From Xenorhabdus cabanillasii (lineage in GTDB: Bacteria; Pseudomonadota; Gammaproteobacteria; Enterobacterales; Enterobacteriaceae): 64,000 nucleotides of DNA. This document shows positions 45,640-54,808 of the stretch, piece after piece (positions within the stretch are counted from its first letter, which is position 1; every line of letters starts with the position of its first letter). The stretch spans positions 1,302,001 to 1,366,000 of the forward strand of contig NZ_QTUB01000001.1 of the NCBI RefSeq assembly GCF_003386665.1, read 5' to 3'. A program made the translations under genes and the position numbers. The notes below the pieces were generated by a model, which saw nothing but the letters and a program-made list of their open reading frames with translations, ran no database searches and was not told where the DNA came from.

Positions 45640-46101
45640 TTAAAGGATTAGGCGTTGGTCGAATGTAAAATCTAATTCTTTAACTGATTCAATGGACTTG
45701 GAAAATTTAGGGTGATTTGGGTTGATAATGGCGTTGTTTTCGTAAGGAACAATACAAGAAGGAATTATCAGGGCAACATTTTCTGCCGCATTTAGCCAGT
45801 CACTACCTATATCCATGGTTGAAACAGGTGCGGGGTCACGCCTCCAGTCATCAGGGAGATAGCTGTGATCCAGGTAATCCACATTTTTATCTGCTAACTC
45901 AATAGAAAATAGCTGGTATTCTTCAAGAAGGCTTTCTTTTGAGGTGTGGACATACAGTTCTAGTGTAGCAAGGGCGATAGAACTGGACACATAGACAGCA
46001 TAGTGTCCCTTATGATTCCAGCGCCCACCAAATCTTTTGGCGCCATACCCCGTCCATGCTTCATTGGCATGAATGGATTTTACTAATCGGTAAAAAATCA
46101 T
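45640..46101 (-). CDS. RES domain toxin (NAD+-degrading)
   Basis: A 153-residue RES-domain toxin of a type II RES/Xre toxin-antitoxin pair. Known RES toxins (for example MbcT) degrade NAD+ by phosphorolysis or hydrolysis. The conserved Arg, Glu and Ser are visible in MIFYRLVKS, GAKRFGGRWNHKGHYAVYVSSSIALATLELYVH and the later NAAENVALIIPSCIVP. The first codons overlap the antitoxin stop by four bases (ATGA). It lies between the OsmC gene and feoC. Confidence 0.88.
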   Translation of the reverse strand: MIFYRLVKSIHANEAWTGYGAKRFGGRWNHKGHYAVYVSSSIALATLELYVHTSKESLLEEYQLFSIELADKNVDYLDHSYLPDDWRRDPAPVSTMDIGSDWLNAAENVALIIPSCIVPYENNAIINPNHPKFSKSIESVKELDFTFDQRLIL

Positions 46102-46544
46102 GCAATAACACCATGTTCCAGTCGGCCAATGAGGTCCATCACTTCAAGAGCACCACTTTCTGTTGAGATAAGGGAAATTGGTGCAATATTACCTAGCCCT
46201 TTAACAGGCTCCTTGAGCCAATGATAGGCCGCTTCTTTATCACCATTGAAGAAATTGATGGCGGCATCAAACACGCGAACCAAGCGAGCTATGCGTTCGC
46301 TTTCATCGGGTGAAAATGGGCGACTAGAACTTTTACGACGTGCAACATTACGTTCACTGATACCAGCAATGCGAAGAATGTCGGTTTTAGATATCTCTGA
46401 GTCTCGATGAAGATTATCCAGCACATCAAGTGGTAATCCAGCTTGTAAGGTTTCGATCAGATCACTTCCCCGGTTTGCTGGTAGCCCTACAGAGCGCCAG
46501 AGAGCTTTCTTACTGATCGTATCATTTGGTACATAGATTCTCAT
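46098..46544 (-). CDS. Xre/MbcA/ParS-type antitoxin
   Basis: The 148-residue antitoxin of the RES pair. The N-terminal domain holds a degenerate HTH (SKTDILRIAGISERNVARRKSS, about 53-74, Xre-like). The C-terminal MbcA/ParS/Xre toxin-binding domain (DUF2384) spans about residues 85-148 with VFDAAINFFNGDKEAAYHWLKEPVKGLGNIAPISLIST. Autoregulation is supported by the perfect operator pair directly upstream. Confidence 0.88.
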   Translation of the reverse strand: MRIYVPNDTISKKALWRSVGLPANRGSDLIETLQAGLPLDVLDNLHRDSEISKTDILRIAGISERNVARRKSSSRPFSPDESERIARLVRVFDAAINFFNGDKEAAYHWLKEPVKGLGNIAPISLISTESGALEVMDLIGRLEHGVIA

Positions 46545-46562
46545 AAATCACTCCCCAAAAAT

Positions 46563-46595
46563 GACAAATGTCATAGTGAATATATGACATTTGTC
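46563..46595. promoter_or_regulatory. Paired operator upstream of the RES/Xre operon
   Basis: GACAAATGTCAT (46563-46574) and ATGACATTTGTC (46584-46595) are perfect inverted copies separated by nine bases, and each arm is itself nearly palindromic (GACAWWTGTC). They lie about 20 bases upstream of the antitoxin start, as expected for autoregulatory binding of the antitoxin-toxin complex. Confidence 0.8.
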
Positions 46596-46649
46596 TGTTT
46601 TAGGCAAGCTGCTTAAGTATTCCTAAAGGGGGGGAATATGAGATATTGC

Positions 46650-46889
46650 TTAATCTTTTATCGCCAATTGATACGCCTTAATATCGCATTTTTGTGTTTC
46701 CGGGCATTGCTTACAGCCACCACTCAGACAGGAGGAAATATCCACTTCCTCCAATTTACCCATTGTCACCAGTTGCTTGAGCATGGCCTCCACTATGGAC
46801 TGTGGTGCTGAAAGTTGGTGGCTCAACGATCTTGCATCGGTACGTCCATTAAGGGCAACGGTATCTCGGATTTGCAACAGGCTAATCAT
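46650..46889 (-). CDS. feoC: Ferrous iron transport protein FeoC
   Basis: FeoC is a 79-residue winged-helix protein that binds an oxygen-sensitive iron-sulfur cluster and modulates FeoB. The winged helix (LLQIRDTVALNGRTDARSLSHQL) is followed by the cysteine cluster CLSGGCKQCPETQKC (about 55-69). It is the last gene of feoABC, eight bases after feoB, matching E. coli (78 residues). Confidence 0.92.
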   Translation of the reverse strand: MISLLQIRDTVALNGRTDARSLSHQLSAPQSIVEAMLKQLVTMGKLEEVDISSCLSGGCKQCPETQKCDIKAYQLAIKD

Positions 46890-46897
46890 AATAGCTC

Positions 46898-49228
46898 CTA
46901 GTGACAGCTACCGCCGGAACATTCGCAGCTCCGGTCTTTGGTGCTATGGTTTTTGGTACTATTAAATGCAATTGTGACTTTGCTGCGTGCGCGGCGTAAG
47001 CCGATAAGGACGAATATATTAAACAGAATGACAGCCAAAATAGTGAGCAAGCTGCTTTGCGGATGTGCAGAAAACGTCGCGACCTGATAGAACAGCGCAG
47101 CCAGAGAATAGGCGACGTTTAATCCCCATAAAATGGAAAAAGTCATCCAGCCTCGGCTGGTCTCACGGGCGATAGCTCCCATTACAGAAACGCAGGGAAC
47201 GTATAACAGAACAAAGATCAGGTAACTATAGGCTGCGATAGTTGAACCAAATTTAACGCTCATTACTCCCATAGAACTGCTGTCCATATCGCCATCGCCT
47301 TTGCTGGCTTCAATCGGGTTAGACAAGGCGCTGAGAGTCAATGCTCCTTTTAGGCTATCCCATGTCTCTGTCACTGAACCTTTCAGCTCATCCAGTAAAT
47401 TAAATTCATCCGGATTAAATGGCTGTTTAGTGATATTTTCAGCGGTATAGAGCGTATTCAGTGTACCGACAACGACCTCTTTTGCCATTGCTCCTGTTAT
47501 CAGGCCGACGGTTGCCTGCCAGTTCTCAGCATGTACACCGATAGGCTGAAGGATCGGCGTGATGACTTTACTGACCGACGCCAGAGCAGATTCGTTGATA
47601 TTGTCCACGGCCTTGCCAGAAAAAGAAAAACTATTGAGAGCACCGATAAGTATACTGGCGGCAACAATCACTTTACCCGCACGGATCACAAATCCTTTCA
47701 GACGTTGCCAGGTCTGGATTAGCAGGGTTTTGGCATGGGGAATATGGTATACAGGCAGCTCCATGACAAAAGGTGATGCTTCGCCACGCATTATGGTGAA
47801 TTTAAGCAACAAGCCGGTCAGGATAGCAACGACAATACCGAGGATATACAGAGAAAAGACGATACTTGCGCCATGTTTATTAAAGAAGGCTGCGGCAAAG
47901 ACGGCGAAGATAGCCAGCCGTGCACCACAGGACATAAATGGTGCCATCATGATAGTAATCAGTCTTTCGCGCGGAGCATCCAGTGTTCTGGAGCCCATCA
48001 CAGCAGGGACGTTACAACCGAAGCCGACAATCAGTGGGACGAAGGATTTACCCGGCAATCCTAAAGACTGCATCAATCTGTCCATTACAAATGCTGCCCG
48101 AGCCATATAGCCAGAGTCTTCAAGGAAAGAAAGAAACAGGTACATCATGCCGATCTGCGGAACCAGTGGCAGCATGGTATTGATACCACCTCCGATGCCC
48201 TGCGCAAGGAAAATCGTCAGCCAGCCGGGGAAGTGGAGTGTATGGCCGAGCCACTGCATACCATCAATGAAAATAGCAGAAGAAGCACCATCAAAGATGG
48301 GTTGTAAGGCACCACCAATATTAATCGCCAGTACGAACATGAGGTACATGACAAACAGAAAGATAGGTACACCTAGCCAGCGATTGAGGATAATTCTATC
48401 CATCGTCTGAGTCAGCTTATTGGGGATTGCGGAGTGGATATCAGTGACTGTCAGACACAGGGCGTTAATCGCTTGATAGCGGGCGTCAGCAATAATAAGT
48501 TCCGGCTCTTCAATTTGTTGCTGTTGCAGACGGGTTTTACTTTCAGTCAGTTGCTCCTGAGTCAGCCCCGAACGTGCAAAGCTGTAAATATCTCCTTCCA
48601 GTATCTGTAAGCTGAGCCAACGACGTTGTTGTGGATTAAATTTCTCTGAGATCTGACCGGCGAGGAGATCGACTTCCTGCAATAAGGTTTTGGGGTAATC
48701 AACCAGCATCGGCCGGAGAGTCTGTTGATATTGGTCAATGGCATCTTTCAGAGCTTCTATCCCTGTAGAACGGGTAGAAACGAGCGGGATCACCGGACAA
48801 CCGAGGCGTTGTTCCAGTGCCGCGATATCAATATTGATATGTTGGCTTTTAGCGATGTCCAACATATTCAGGGCAACAATACACGGAATGCCAAGCTCGA
48901 TAATTTGCAGCGAAAGATAGAGATTGCGTTCCAGATTCGAAGCATCAACGACGTTGATAAACATGTCAGCTTCACTACTCAGTATGTAGTGGCAGGCAAT
49001 TTGTTCGTCAATCGAAGTTTGTTCAGAAATGGTAGTAAGAGAATAAGTACCGGGAAGGTCTACAAGGTCTATTTCATGATTTTGGGTGAAAAAATGCCCG
49101 GTTTTACGTTCAACTGTAACCCCAGACCAGTTGCCGACTCGTTGTCGGGAGCCTGTAAGTTGGTTAAATAAAGTGGTTTTCCCAGAGTTGGGATTACCGA
49201 TCAAACCTATAGTTAATTGCTTCATCAT
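46898..49228 (-). CDS. feoB: Ferrous iron transporter FeoB
   Basis: FeoB is the inner-membrane Fe(II) transporter with an N-terminal GTPase domain. G1 GNPNSGKTTLFN is at residues 11-22, G3 DLPGTYS at about 57, G4 ALNMLD at about 119. The Feo regulatory helices are followed by two Gate domains (FGCNVPAVMGSRTLDAPRERLITIMMAPFMSCGARLAIF, about 405-443, holds the cysteines). Its 776 residues match E. coli (773). The C-terminal tail contains a 15-bp duplication (STKNH, STKDR) before the cysteine-rich end CECSGGSCH. Confidence 0.96.
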   Translation of the reverse strand: MMKQLTIGLIGNPNSGKTTLFNQLTGSRQRVGNWSGVTVERKTGHFFTQNHEIDLVDLPGTYSLTTISEQTSIDEQIACHYILSSEADMFINVVDASNLERNLYLSLQIIELGIPCIVALNMLDIAKSQHINIDIAALEQRLGCPVIPLVSTRSTGIEALKDAIDQYQQTLRPMLVDYPKTLLQEVDLLAGQISEKFNPQQRRWLSLQILEGDIYSFARSGLTQEQLTESKTRLQQQQIEEPELIIADARYQAINALCLTVTDIHSAIPNKLTQTMDRIILNRWLGVPIFLFVMYLMFVLAINIGGALQPIFDGASSAIFIDGMQWLGHTLHFPGWLTIFLAQGIGGGINTMLPLVPQIGMMYLFLSFLEDSGYMARAAFVMDRLMQSLGLPGKSFVPLIVGFGCNVPAVMGSRTLDAPRERLITIMMAPFMSCGARLAIFAVFAAAFFNKHGASIVFSLYILGIVVAILTGLLLKFTIMRGEASPFVMELPVYHIPHAKTLLIQTWQRLKGFVIRAGKVIVAASILIGALNSFSFSGKAVDNINESALASVSKVITPILQPIGVHAENWQATVGLITGAMAKEVVVGTLNTLYTAENITKQPFNPDEFNLLDELKGSVTETWDSLKGALTLSALSNPIEASKGDGDMDSSSMGVMSVKFGSTIAAYSYLIFVLLYVPCVSVMGAIARETSRGWMTFSILWGLNVAYSLAALFYQVATFSAHPQSSLLTILAVILFNIFVLIGLRRARSKVTIAFNSTKNHSTKDRSCECSGGSCH
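46931..46960 (-). repeat. 15-bp duplication in the FeoB C-terminal tail
   Basis: The codons AGTACCAAAAACCAT and AGCACCAAAGACCGG encode STKNH and STKDR in tandem, next to the CxC-rich end. Confidence 0.6.
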
Positions 49229-49296
49229 ACTTTTTACTGATCAGGAATATTGCACGTCATTACATTCAGCCTGGATTGTACTGAACTTAGACTTCA

Positions 49297-49524
49297 TTCT
49301 GCTGGATTTACTGCTAATGTAAGGAATGCTAAGTCTTTTTTACGGAGAATTAAATTGACTCTGCGTGTTTCTATTTGAATGGGATCGCCCAATGGTGCTA
49401 CCCGGATGACCTGAAATGTGGAACCGGGCAACATTCCCAGAGACAATAACTTCTGTCTGTATGCTGGATTTATCTGTGGAAAGAATCCCAGAATTTTATA
49501 GCTTTGATTTGGAGTCAATAACAT
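49297..49524 (-). CDS. feoA: Ferrous iron transport protein FeoA
   Basis: FeoA is a 75-residue SH3-like cytoplasmic protein needed for FeoB function. The motif [38 protein letters not shown] is intact. The ATG at 49524 is preferred over the upstream in-frame ATG because the product then starts [14 protein letters not shown] like the E. coli protein. It is the first gene of feoABC, 66 bases before feoB, and a Fur box lies upstream. Confidence 0.9.
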
Positions 49525-49554
49525 ATAACATTCCGTTAAAATTTGAAAGTTAGT

Positions 49555-49573
49555 GATTATGAGAATTATTATC
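49555..49573. promoter_or_regulatory. Fur box upstream of feoA
   Basis: GATTATGAGAATTATTATC (reverse complement GATAATAATTCTCATAATC) matches most of the 19-bp Fur consensus and lies about 30 bases upstream of the feoA start, so iron should repress the operon. Confidence 0.75.
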
Positions 49574-49761
49574 CTCAATAAAGCAAAATTCACAAGAAAA
49601 AAGTACATTAATTATTTTGAATTAAAGTACTAATGAGAATAATATGCAATACCAATTCTATGTGTCTGTCACGAATGATGATGGAATAAATTGATATTAA
49701 TCAGTTTAATGGTGATTTTATTGAAATTAAAGTTATGTAAAGAATGTTGGGGGGAACTAAT

Positions 49762-49791
49762 AACAAGCTCCAATAAGAAATGAAGCTTGTT
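49762..49791 (-). terminator. Possible hairpin terminator after the split-barrel protein gene
   Basis: AACAAGCT (49762-49769) and AGCTTGTT (49784-49791) are perfect inverted copies with a 14-base loop, about 50 bases downstream of the minus-strand gene ending at 49840. The U-tract is weak. The remaining 49574-49839 spacer shows nothing else. Confidence 0.35.
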
Positions 49792-49839
49792 GATATTTAT
49801 TTTTCCTATGAATTCTTCAAATGTATTTTGTTTTATTCA

Positions 49840-50364
49840 TTAATTTTTGGGTGGATGAAGCAGGTCACTTAATGGCACTGGAACACGGGCATCATCCTGG
49901 TGTTCACTCCAAAGTGTTGAGTCATATACCCACCATGCTTCAATTTTCAATTCGTAGAAACGGCGTATCGCATTACCATAATAATCAGTAATAGGACGGG
50001 CTTTTTTCTTTCTGATATTCTCATCAGGATAAGTTTTCAGGAAAAAGTAATCATATGTTTCTTGTAATTCGTCGTCGGGGACTTGATAGGCATGGCCAAT
50101 GAATTGAGAGCCTGCGAGTATCAACGTTGAGTCAGGCATGGTGATGCTGCTGTATATTGTCCCGCTGACACAAGGGTTCATGCACAGTTCCTGAGAATGT
50201 CGGGTATCTTGTTTTGAATACCAAATTAAACTTAATGGATTATATTTAGGAATGTAAAAGAGTGTTGATGACCAAACTGATTCTGCGTCTGGATCATTAG
50301 TGGCAAGGTTGAAAAATCTTATATTGCTGAGTAACTCAAAACTGCTTTGGACATATTTATTCAT
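49840..50364 (-). CDS. Pyridoxamine 5'-phosphate oxidase-like split-barrel protein
   Basis: A 174-residue protein resembling flavin-binding split-barrel (PNPOx-like) proteins: RFFNLATNDPDAESVWSSTLFYIPKYNPLSLIWYSKQDTRHSQEL (about 16-60) follows the strand pattern and the S/T-x-x-x-RH segment of the family. The C-terminal half (YDYFFLKTYPDENIRKKKARP and IEAWWVYDS) is less typical. Substrate and even cofactor use are uncertain. It stands alone between feoA and tex in a spot where E. coli has no such gene. Confidence 0.6.
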   Translation of the reverse strand: MNKYVQSSFELLSNIRFFNLATNDPDAESVWSSTLFYIPKYNPLSLIWYSKQDTRHSQELCMNPCVSGTIYSSITMPDSTLILAGSQFIGHAYQVPDDELQETYDYFFLKTYPDENIRKKKARPITDYYGNAIRRFYELKIEAWWVYDSTLWSEHQDDARVPVPLSDLLHPPKN

Positions 50365-50662
50365 AAATTATTCCTTAACAATTTAATTTTTTGCTATGTT
50401 TTTAATTAAATTAAATAAATTACCATTATTATGGTGTTTATTATTATGAAATATATTGATTATTAAATGTGTTGCGTGATGAATTATACGGGTTATTTAT
50501 GAGGAACGTCAGCCGTTATCATCTATTTAAATTTATTATATTGCTAATAAAATAAAGTTATCACAATGAAGGTTATGGTTTTTTTATGTATATGATTGAG
50601 AAATATTTTCAGAAATAGAAATAAGACTATATTAATTAAACTTCGTCTTATCTACCAAAATA
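50365..50662. other. AT-rich spacer between the split-barrel gene and tex
   Basis: About 300 bases, strongly AT-rich, contain no open frame of note. The right end carries the tex terminator; the left end should carry the promoter of the minus-strand split-barrel gene. Confidence 0.5.
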
Positions 50663-50684
50663 AACTGACCCTTTTGGGTCAGTT
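50663..50684 (-). terminator. Rho-independent terminator of tex
   Basis: AACTGACCC (50663-50671), loop TTTT, GGGTCAGTT (50676-50684) form a perfect stem about 25 bases downstream of the tex stop. On the minus strand it is followed by TATTTTGG. Confidence 0.8.
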
Positions 50685-50708
50685 CAGGAGATAATTTATA
50701 GAAAGAGA

Positions 50709-53057
50709 TTAACGTTTTTTATCAAGAGCGGCAGCCAACGCATCACTCATGATACTGTTGGTCAATGGTACGGAATTTGATGAACGGAGATTATGGCGAC
50801 CTTTGCCATTTTTGCCGCGTTCATTGCTATTACGTTCATGTCGATTGCCACCCTGCGTGTTGCCACGGCGAGCTGATGCTTCGCCCAGCTGTTCATCAAG
50901 GCGCATAGTGAGGGCAATACGTTTACGGTTCAGGTCAACATCCATCACTTTGACTTTCACAATATCACCTGTTTTCACGACAGTGTGTGGATCTTCCACA
51001 AAGCGATCGGATAGGGAAGAGATGTGCACTAATCCATCCTGATGCACGCCAATATCAACGAAAGCACCGAAGTTGGTGACATTGGTGACAGTGCCTTCCA
51101 GAATCATACCTGTTTGCAGGTCATTCATTGTTTCAACACCGTCGGCGAAAGTGGCTGTTTTGAACTCAGGGCGTGGGTCACGACCGGGTTTTTCCAACTC
51201 TTTCAGGATATCGGTTACTGTCGGAATACCGAATTTTTCAGTTGTGAAATCCTGAGCCTTTAAATTGCGCAGAGCGGCTGGATTGCCCATCAGTTCCGGC
51301 AGAGTCTGTTCTGTTATTGTCAGAATTTTTTCAACGACCGGATAGGCTTCCGGGTGAACGGTGGAAGCATCCAGCGGGTTATCACCCTGATTTATGCGCA
51401 GGAAGCCTGCACATTGCAGGAAGGCTTTTGGTCCAAGCCGTTGAACTTTCAGCAATTCTCCACGGTTGTTGAAACGACCATTCTCGTCACGCCAATTCAC
51501 GATATTTTGGGCAACAGAACGAGTCAGGCCGGCTACACGAGTCAGCAAGGAAACTGATGCAGTATTCAGGTCGACACCAACACTGTTCACACAGTCCTCA
51601 ACTACCGTATCCAGTTTTTTGGCAAGCAGGGTTTGGCTGACATCGTGCTGATACTGGCCGACACCAATGGATTTAGGATCGATTTTCACCAGTTCCGCCA
51701 GGGGATCTTGCAGACGGCGGGCGATGGAGACAGCACCACGCAGAGAAACATCTAAATCAGGGAATTCTTGTGCGGCCAGCTCTGAAGCGGAGTAAACAGA
51801 TGCGCCAGCTTCACTGACCACGACTTTCTGCGCAGTGACGTCAGGATACTGTTTCTGAACATTAGCAAAGAAGCGTTCTGTTTCACGGGATGCAGTACCA
51901 TTACCGATGGCTACCAGGTCAACATTGTATTTGGTACACAAAGCTGCAACGGCGGCTGCTGCTTTGTTTTCCTGACCAGTATGCGGGTAAATGGTATCCG
52001 TAGCGAGCAGTTTGCCTGTCGCATCTACGACTGCAACTTTTACTCCTGTGCGGAGACCCGGATCTAATCCCATTGTGGAGCGCATACCCGCAGGTGCTGC
52101 CATCAACAGATCATTCAGGTTGCGGGCGAAAACGTTGATCGCTTCATTTTCAGCTTTTTCGCGCAGCGTCCCCATCAGTTCGGTTTCCATATGCAACAGC
52201 ACCTTAATGCGCCATGTCCAGTTCACGACAGCCTTGCGCCAATTATCAGCCGGCGCGTTATTCAGGCGCAGGTTCAAATGCTCTGTGATGATCTGTTCGC
52301 AATAACTTTCCTTAGATGCTTCTTCAAATTGAGGATCGGCATTCAGGGACAGTTGCAGGATACCTTCATTGCGTCCGCGGAACATGGCAAGGGCGCGATG
52401 GGATGGTACAGAGGCGATGGCTTCATGATGGTCAAAGTAATCGCTGAATTTGGCACCTTCTTCCTCTTTACCTTCAACAACTTTGGCAACCAGATGTGCA
52501 TTTTTCCACAAATATTCACGTATTTTCACCAATAAAGCGGCATCTTCAGAAAAACGTTCCATCAGGATATAGCGGGCACCATCCAGTGCGGCTTTGGTAT
52601 CTGCAACACCTTTGTCAGCGTTAACATAAGCAGTTGCAGCCGATTCCGGTTCTTGCTGTGGGTCTTGCCACAGCAGATCCGCCAATGGTTCCAGCCCGGC
52701 TTCAATGGCAATCTGCCCACGGGTACGGCGCTTAGGTTTATAGGGCAGATAGAGGTCTTCCAGTTCGGTTTTGCTCAGTGTGGTATTAATGGCTTCAGCC
52801 AGTTCATCCGTTAATTTTCCCTGTTCTTCAATGGATTTCAGGATAGTCTGGCGACGGTCTGACAGTTCGCGCAGATAACCAAGGCGGTTTTCAAGCTGGC
52901 GAAGCTGTGTATCATCCAGACCACCGGTGGCCTCTTTACGGTAACGGGCAACAAAGGGAACAGTATTTCCTTCATCAAGTAAGGTAATGGCTGCCAGGAC
53001 TTGTTGTGGTTGAGCCTGTAGCTCACCAGCAATGATTAGACTTAAAGATTCATTCAT
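50709..53057 (-). CDS. tex: Tex/YhgF family RNA-binding transcriptional accessory protein
   Basis: Tex (YhgF) is a conserved cytoplasmic nucleic-acid-binding protein linked to transcription and to toxin gene expression in Bordetella. Domains in order are an N-terminal HTH-like region (1-190), a YqgF-like RNase H fold ([21 protein letters not shown], about 331-351), a helix-hairpin-helix pair ([27 protein letters not shown], about 500) and a C-terminal S1 domain ([31 protein letters not shown], about 650-680). Its 782 residues match E. coli (773). It is divergent from greB and has its own terminator. Confidence 0.94.
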   Translation of the reverse strand: MNESLSLIIAGELQAQPQQVLAAITLLDEGNTVPFVARYRKEATGGLDDTQLRQLENRLGYLRELSDRRQTILKSIEEQGKLTDELAEAINTTLSKTELEDLYLPYKPKRRTRGQIAIEAGLEPLADLLWQDPQQEPESAATAYVNADKGVADTKAALDGARYILMERFSEDAALLVKIREYLWKNAHLVAKVVEGKEEEGAKFSDYFDHHEAIASVPSHRALAMFRGRNEGILQLSLNADPQFEEASKESYCEQIITEHLNLRLNNAPADNWRKAVVNWTWRIKVLLHMETELMGTLREKAENEAINVFARNLNDLLMAAPAGMRSTMGLDPGLRTGVKVAVVDATGKLLATDTIYPHTGQENKAAAAVAALCTKYNVDLVAIGNGTASRETERFFANVQKQYPDVTAQKVVVSEAGASVYSASELAAQEFPDLDVSLRGAVSIARRLQDPLAELVKIDPKSIGVGQYQHDVSQTLLAKKLDTVVEDCVNSVGVDLNTASVSLLTRVAGLTRSVAQNIVNWRDENGRFNNRGELLKVQRLGPKAFLQCAGFLRINQGDNPLDASTVHPEAYPVVEKILTITEQTLPELMGNPAALRNLKAQDFTTEKFGIPTVTDILKELEKPGRDPRPEFKTATFADGVETMNDLQTGMILEGTVTNVTNFGAFVDIGVHQDGLVHISSLSDRFVEDPHTVVKTGDIVKVKVMDVDLNRKRIALTMRLDEQLGEASARRGNTQGGNRHERNSNERGKNGKGRHNLRSSNSVPLTNSIMSDALAAALDKKR

Positions 53058-53121
53058 GGTCTGTTTTCTTTAACTTTCTCAGCGCCTGTAGATATCAGCA
53101 GACAGTGCCAAATTTATCTGA

Positions 53122-53177
53122 TCTACCCTTCATTCAAGTTGCTTTTTGATGGCAGCAACTTGAAATCCATTAAGTAC
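53122..53177. repeat. Dispersed palindromic repeat, copy C (best preserved)
   Basis: CTACCCTTCATTCAAGTTGC-type left part and GCAACTTGAAATCCATTAAG-type right part: perfect 10-bp arms TTCAAGTTGC (53133-53142) and GCAACTTGAA (53155-53164) with a 12-base loop. It lies in the tex-greB divergent spacer (53058-53419), which is otherwise free of genes. Confidence 0.8.
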
Positions 53178-53292
53178 AGATGCTGACAGGGTTCAAACTT
53201 GACACCATTATATACGCACAGAGCGCGATAATTTCCAGTTTATGCCTTTTATCTTTCAGGTTACCTGTTTTTTGGCTGTTACTTGTTGTTGT

Positions 53293-53321
53293 GATGCAAC
53301 TCGAAATCTATCAGGTATAGC
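53293..53321. repeat. Dispersed palindromic repeat, copy D (half)
   Basis: GATGCAACTCGAAATCTATC followed by AGGTATAGC repeats the right half of copy C with a few substitutions. A degenerate left part (TGGCTGTTACTTGTTG) precedes it at 53273-53288. Two copies thus lie within 150 bases in the same spacer. Confidence 0.55.
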
Positions 53322-53419
53322 ACAATATTTCTGTCAGGTTGCGACAGAATTCATCGAATATCTGTACGGTTAAGATATAGTACTGCGCCATTAATCATAT
53401 TTTCTCAAGTGGGGTTTTC

Positions 53420-53905
53420 ATGGGCAAAAGTAACTACATTACCCGAGAAGGCTGGCTGGCGCTTGATCAGGAACTGAAGTATCTCTGGAAAATTGAGCGC
53501 CCAAAAGTTACTCAGGCTGTATCTGATGCAGCCGCATTGGGGGATCGTTCAGAAAATGCAGAATATATTTATGGTAAAAAAAGGTTAAGGGAAATTGACC
53601 GCCGTGTGCGTTTTTTATCCAAGAGATTGGATGTTCTGCAAATTGTGGATGCTGATCCGCGGCAGGAAGGAAAAGTTTTTTTTGGGGCCTGGGTTAAAGT
53701 CGAAAACGAAAACGCTGAAGAATATATTTTTCGCTTAGTGGGGCCGGATGAATTTGACCCTGGCAAAAAATGGATTTCAATTGATTCACCTGTGGCAAGG
53801 GCGCTGCTTGGTAAGCAGGTCGATGATGAAATTACCGTCATGACACCTAATGGTAAAGTGGTTTACTGGATATTGGAAATTAGTTACCAGCCATTGGAAG
53901 CATAA
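53420..53905 (+). CDS. greB: Transcription elongation factor GreB
   Basis: GreB rescues backtracked RNA polymerase by stimulating transcript cleavage. The 161-residue protein has the N-terminal coiled coil (about 1-78) with the acidic tip residues in DAAALGDRSENAEYIYGKK (about 36-54) and the C-terminal FKBP-like domain (FRLVGPDEFDPGKKWISIDSPVARALLGKQVDDEI). Length is close to E. coli GreB (158). Its place between tex and ompR is as in E. coli. Confidence 0.95.
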   Translation: MGKSNYITREGWLALDQELKYLWKIERPKVTQAVSDAAALGDRSENAEYIYGKKRLREIDRRVRFLSKRLDVLQIVDADPRQEGKVFFGAWVKVENENAEEYIFRLVGPDEFDPGKKWISIDSPVARALLGKQVDDEITVMTPNGKVVYWILEISYQPLEA

Positions 53906-54076
53906 AAATTAGGTGCAAATGGAGACAGGAAAACAAGGATGAAAAACAGAAACATAAGCAATTATTGTCAATATTATAAATATTCCTGGAATACATGACC
54001 TTAGTGTCTTTTAGAGCATGGGATTTCTGTGAGAATAATGGATATTGCGAGCATGGAACATCTTGGGAGCTGAAAC

Positions 54077-54796
54077 ATGCAAGAGAGTTATAAAATCCTT
54101 GTTGTTGATGATGATATGCGTTTACGCGTATTGCTAGAGCGCTATTTGTCGGAGCAGGGTTTTCAAGTTCGTTGTGTTGCAAATGCAGAGCAGATGGATC
54201 GCTTGTTGACCAGAGAATCTATTCAATTGATTGTTCTGGATTTAATGCTGCCGGGCGAAGATGGGTTATCTATCTGTCGAAGATTGAGAAGTCAGCATAA
54301 CCCGATCCCCATCATTATGATCTCCGCGAAAGGGGAAGAAGTTGATCGGATTGTTGGTCTGGAAATCGGTGCGGATGATTACCTTGCAAAACCTTTTAAC
54401 CCGCGGGAACTATTGGCACGTATCCGTGCTGTCCTGCGCCGTCACTCTAATGAATTGTCTGGTGCTCCGACACCGGATAACGCGATAGTCACCTTTGGTA
54501 AGTTTAAGCTGGATCTTGGAACTCGTGAAATGTTTCATAAAGATGAACAACTGTCCCTGACCAGTGGTGAATTCTCTGTACTGAAAGCATTGGTATCTCA
54601 TCCCCGCGAACCTTTATCACGGGATAAGCTGATGAGTCTGGCACGAGGCAGGGAGTACGGTGCTATGGAGCGTTCCATTGATGTGCAGGTTTCCCGTTTA
54701 CGTCGTTTGATTGAAGAAGATCCCGCCCATCCTCGTTATATCCAGACTGTTTGGGGGTTGGGGTATGTTTTTGTTCCTGATGGTAGTAAAGAATAA
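54077..54796 (+). CDS. ompR: Osmoregulatory response regulator OmpR
   Basis: OmpR is the response regulator that controls porins and many surface traits. The receiver domain has the acidic pair DDD (about 11-12), the phosphoacceptor Asp in IVLDLMLPGEDGL (about residue 55) and the lysine in LAKPF (about 105). The C-terminal winged helix carries RDKLMSLARGREYGAMERSIDVQVSRLRRLIE (about 182-213). Its 239 residues equal E. coli. envZ begins 13 bases after the stop, with the ribosome site GGAAGAAAGC between, so the pair should be cotranscribed. Confidence 0.97.
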   Translation: MQESYKILVVDDDMRLRVLLERYLSEQGFQVRCVANAEQMDRLLTRESIQLIVLDLMLPGEDGLSICRRLRSQHNPIPIIMISAKGEEVDRIVGLEIGADDYLAKPFNPRELLARIRAVLRRHSNELSGAPTPDNAIVTFGKFKLDLGTREMFHKDEQLSLTSGEFSVLKALVSHPREPLSRDKLMSLARGREYGAMERSIDVQVSRLRRLIEEDPAHPRYIQTVWGLGYVFVPDGSKE

Positions 54797-54808
54797 CTGG
54801 AAGAAAGC

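Noticed and set aside
47559..48110. 183-codon plus-strand frame opposite feoB
   Set aside because: It is a shadow of feoB, which is fully supported on the minus strand.
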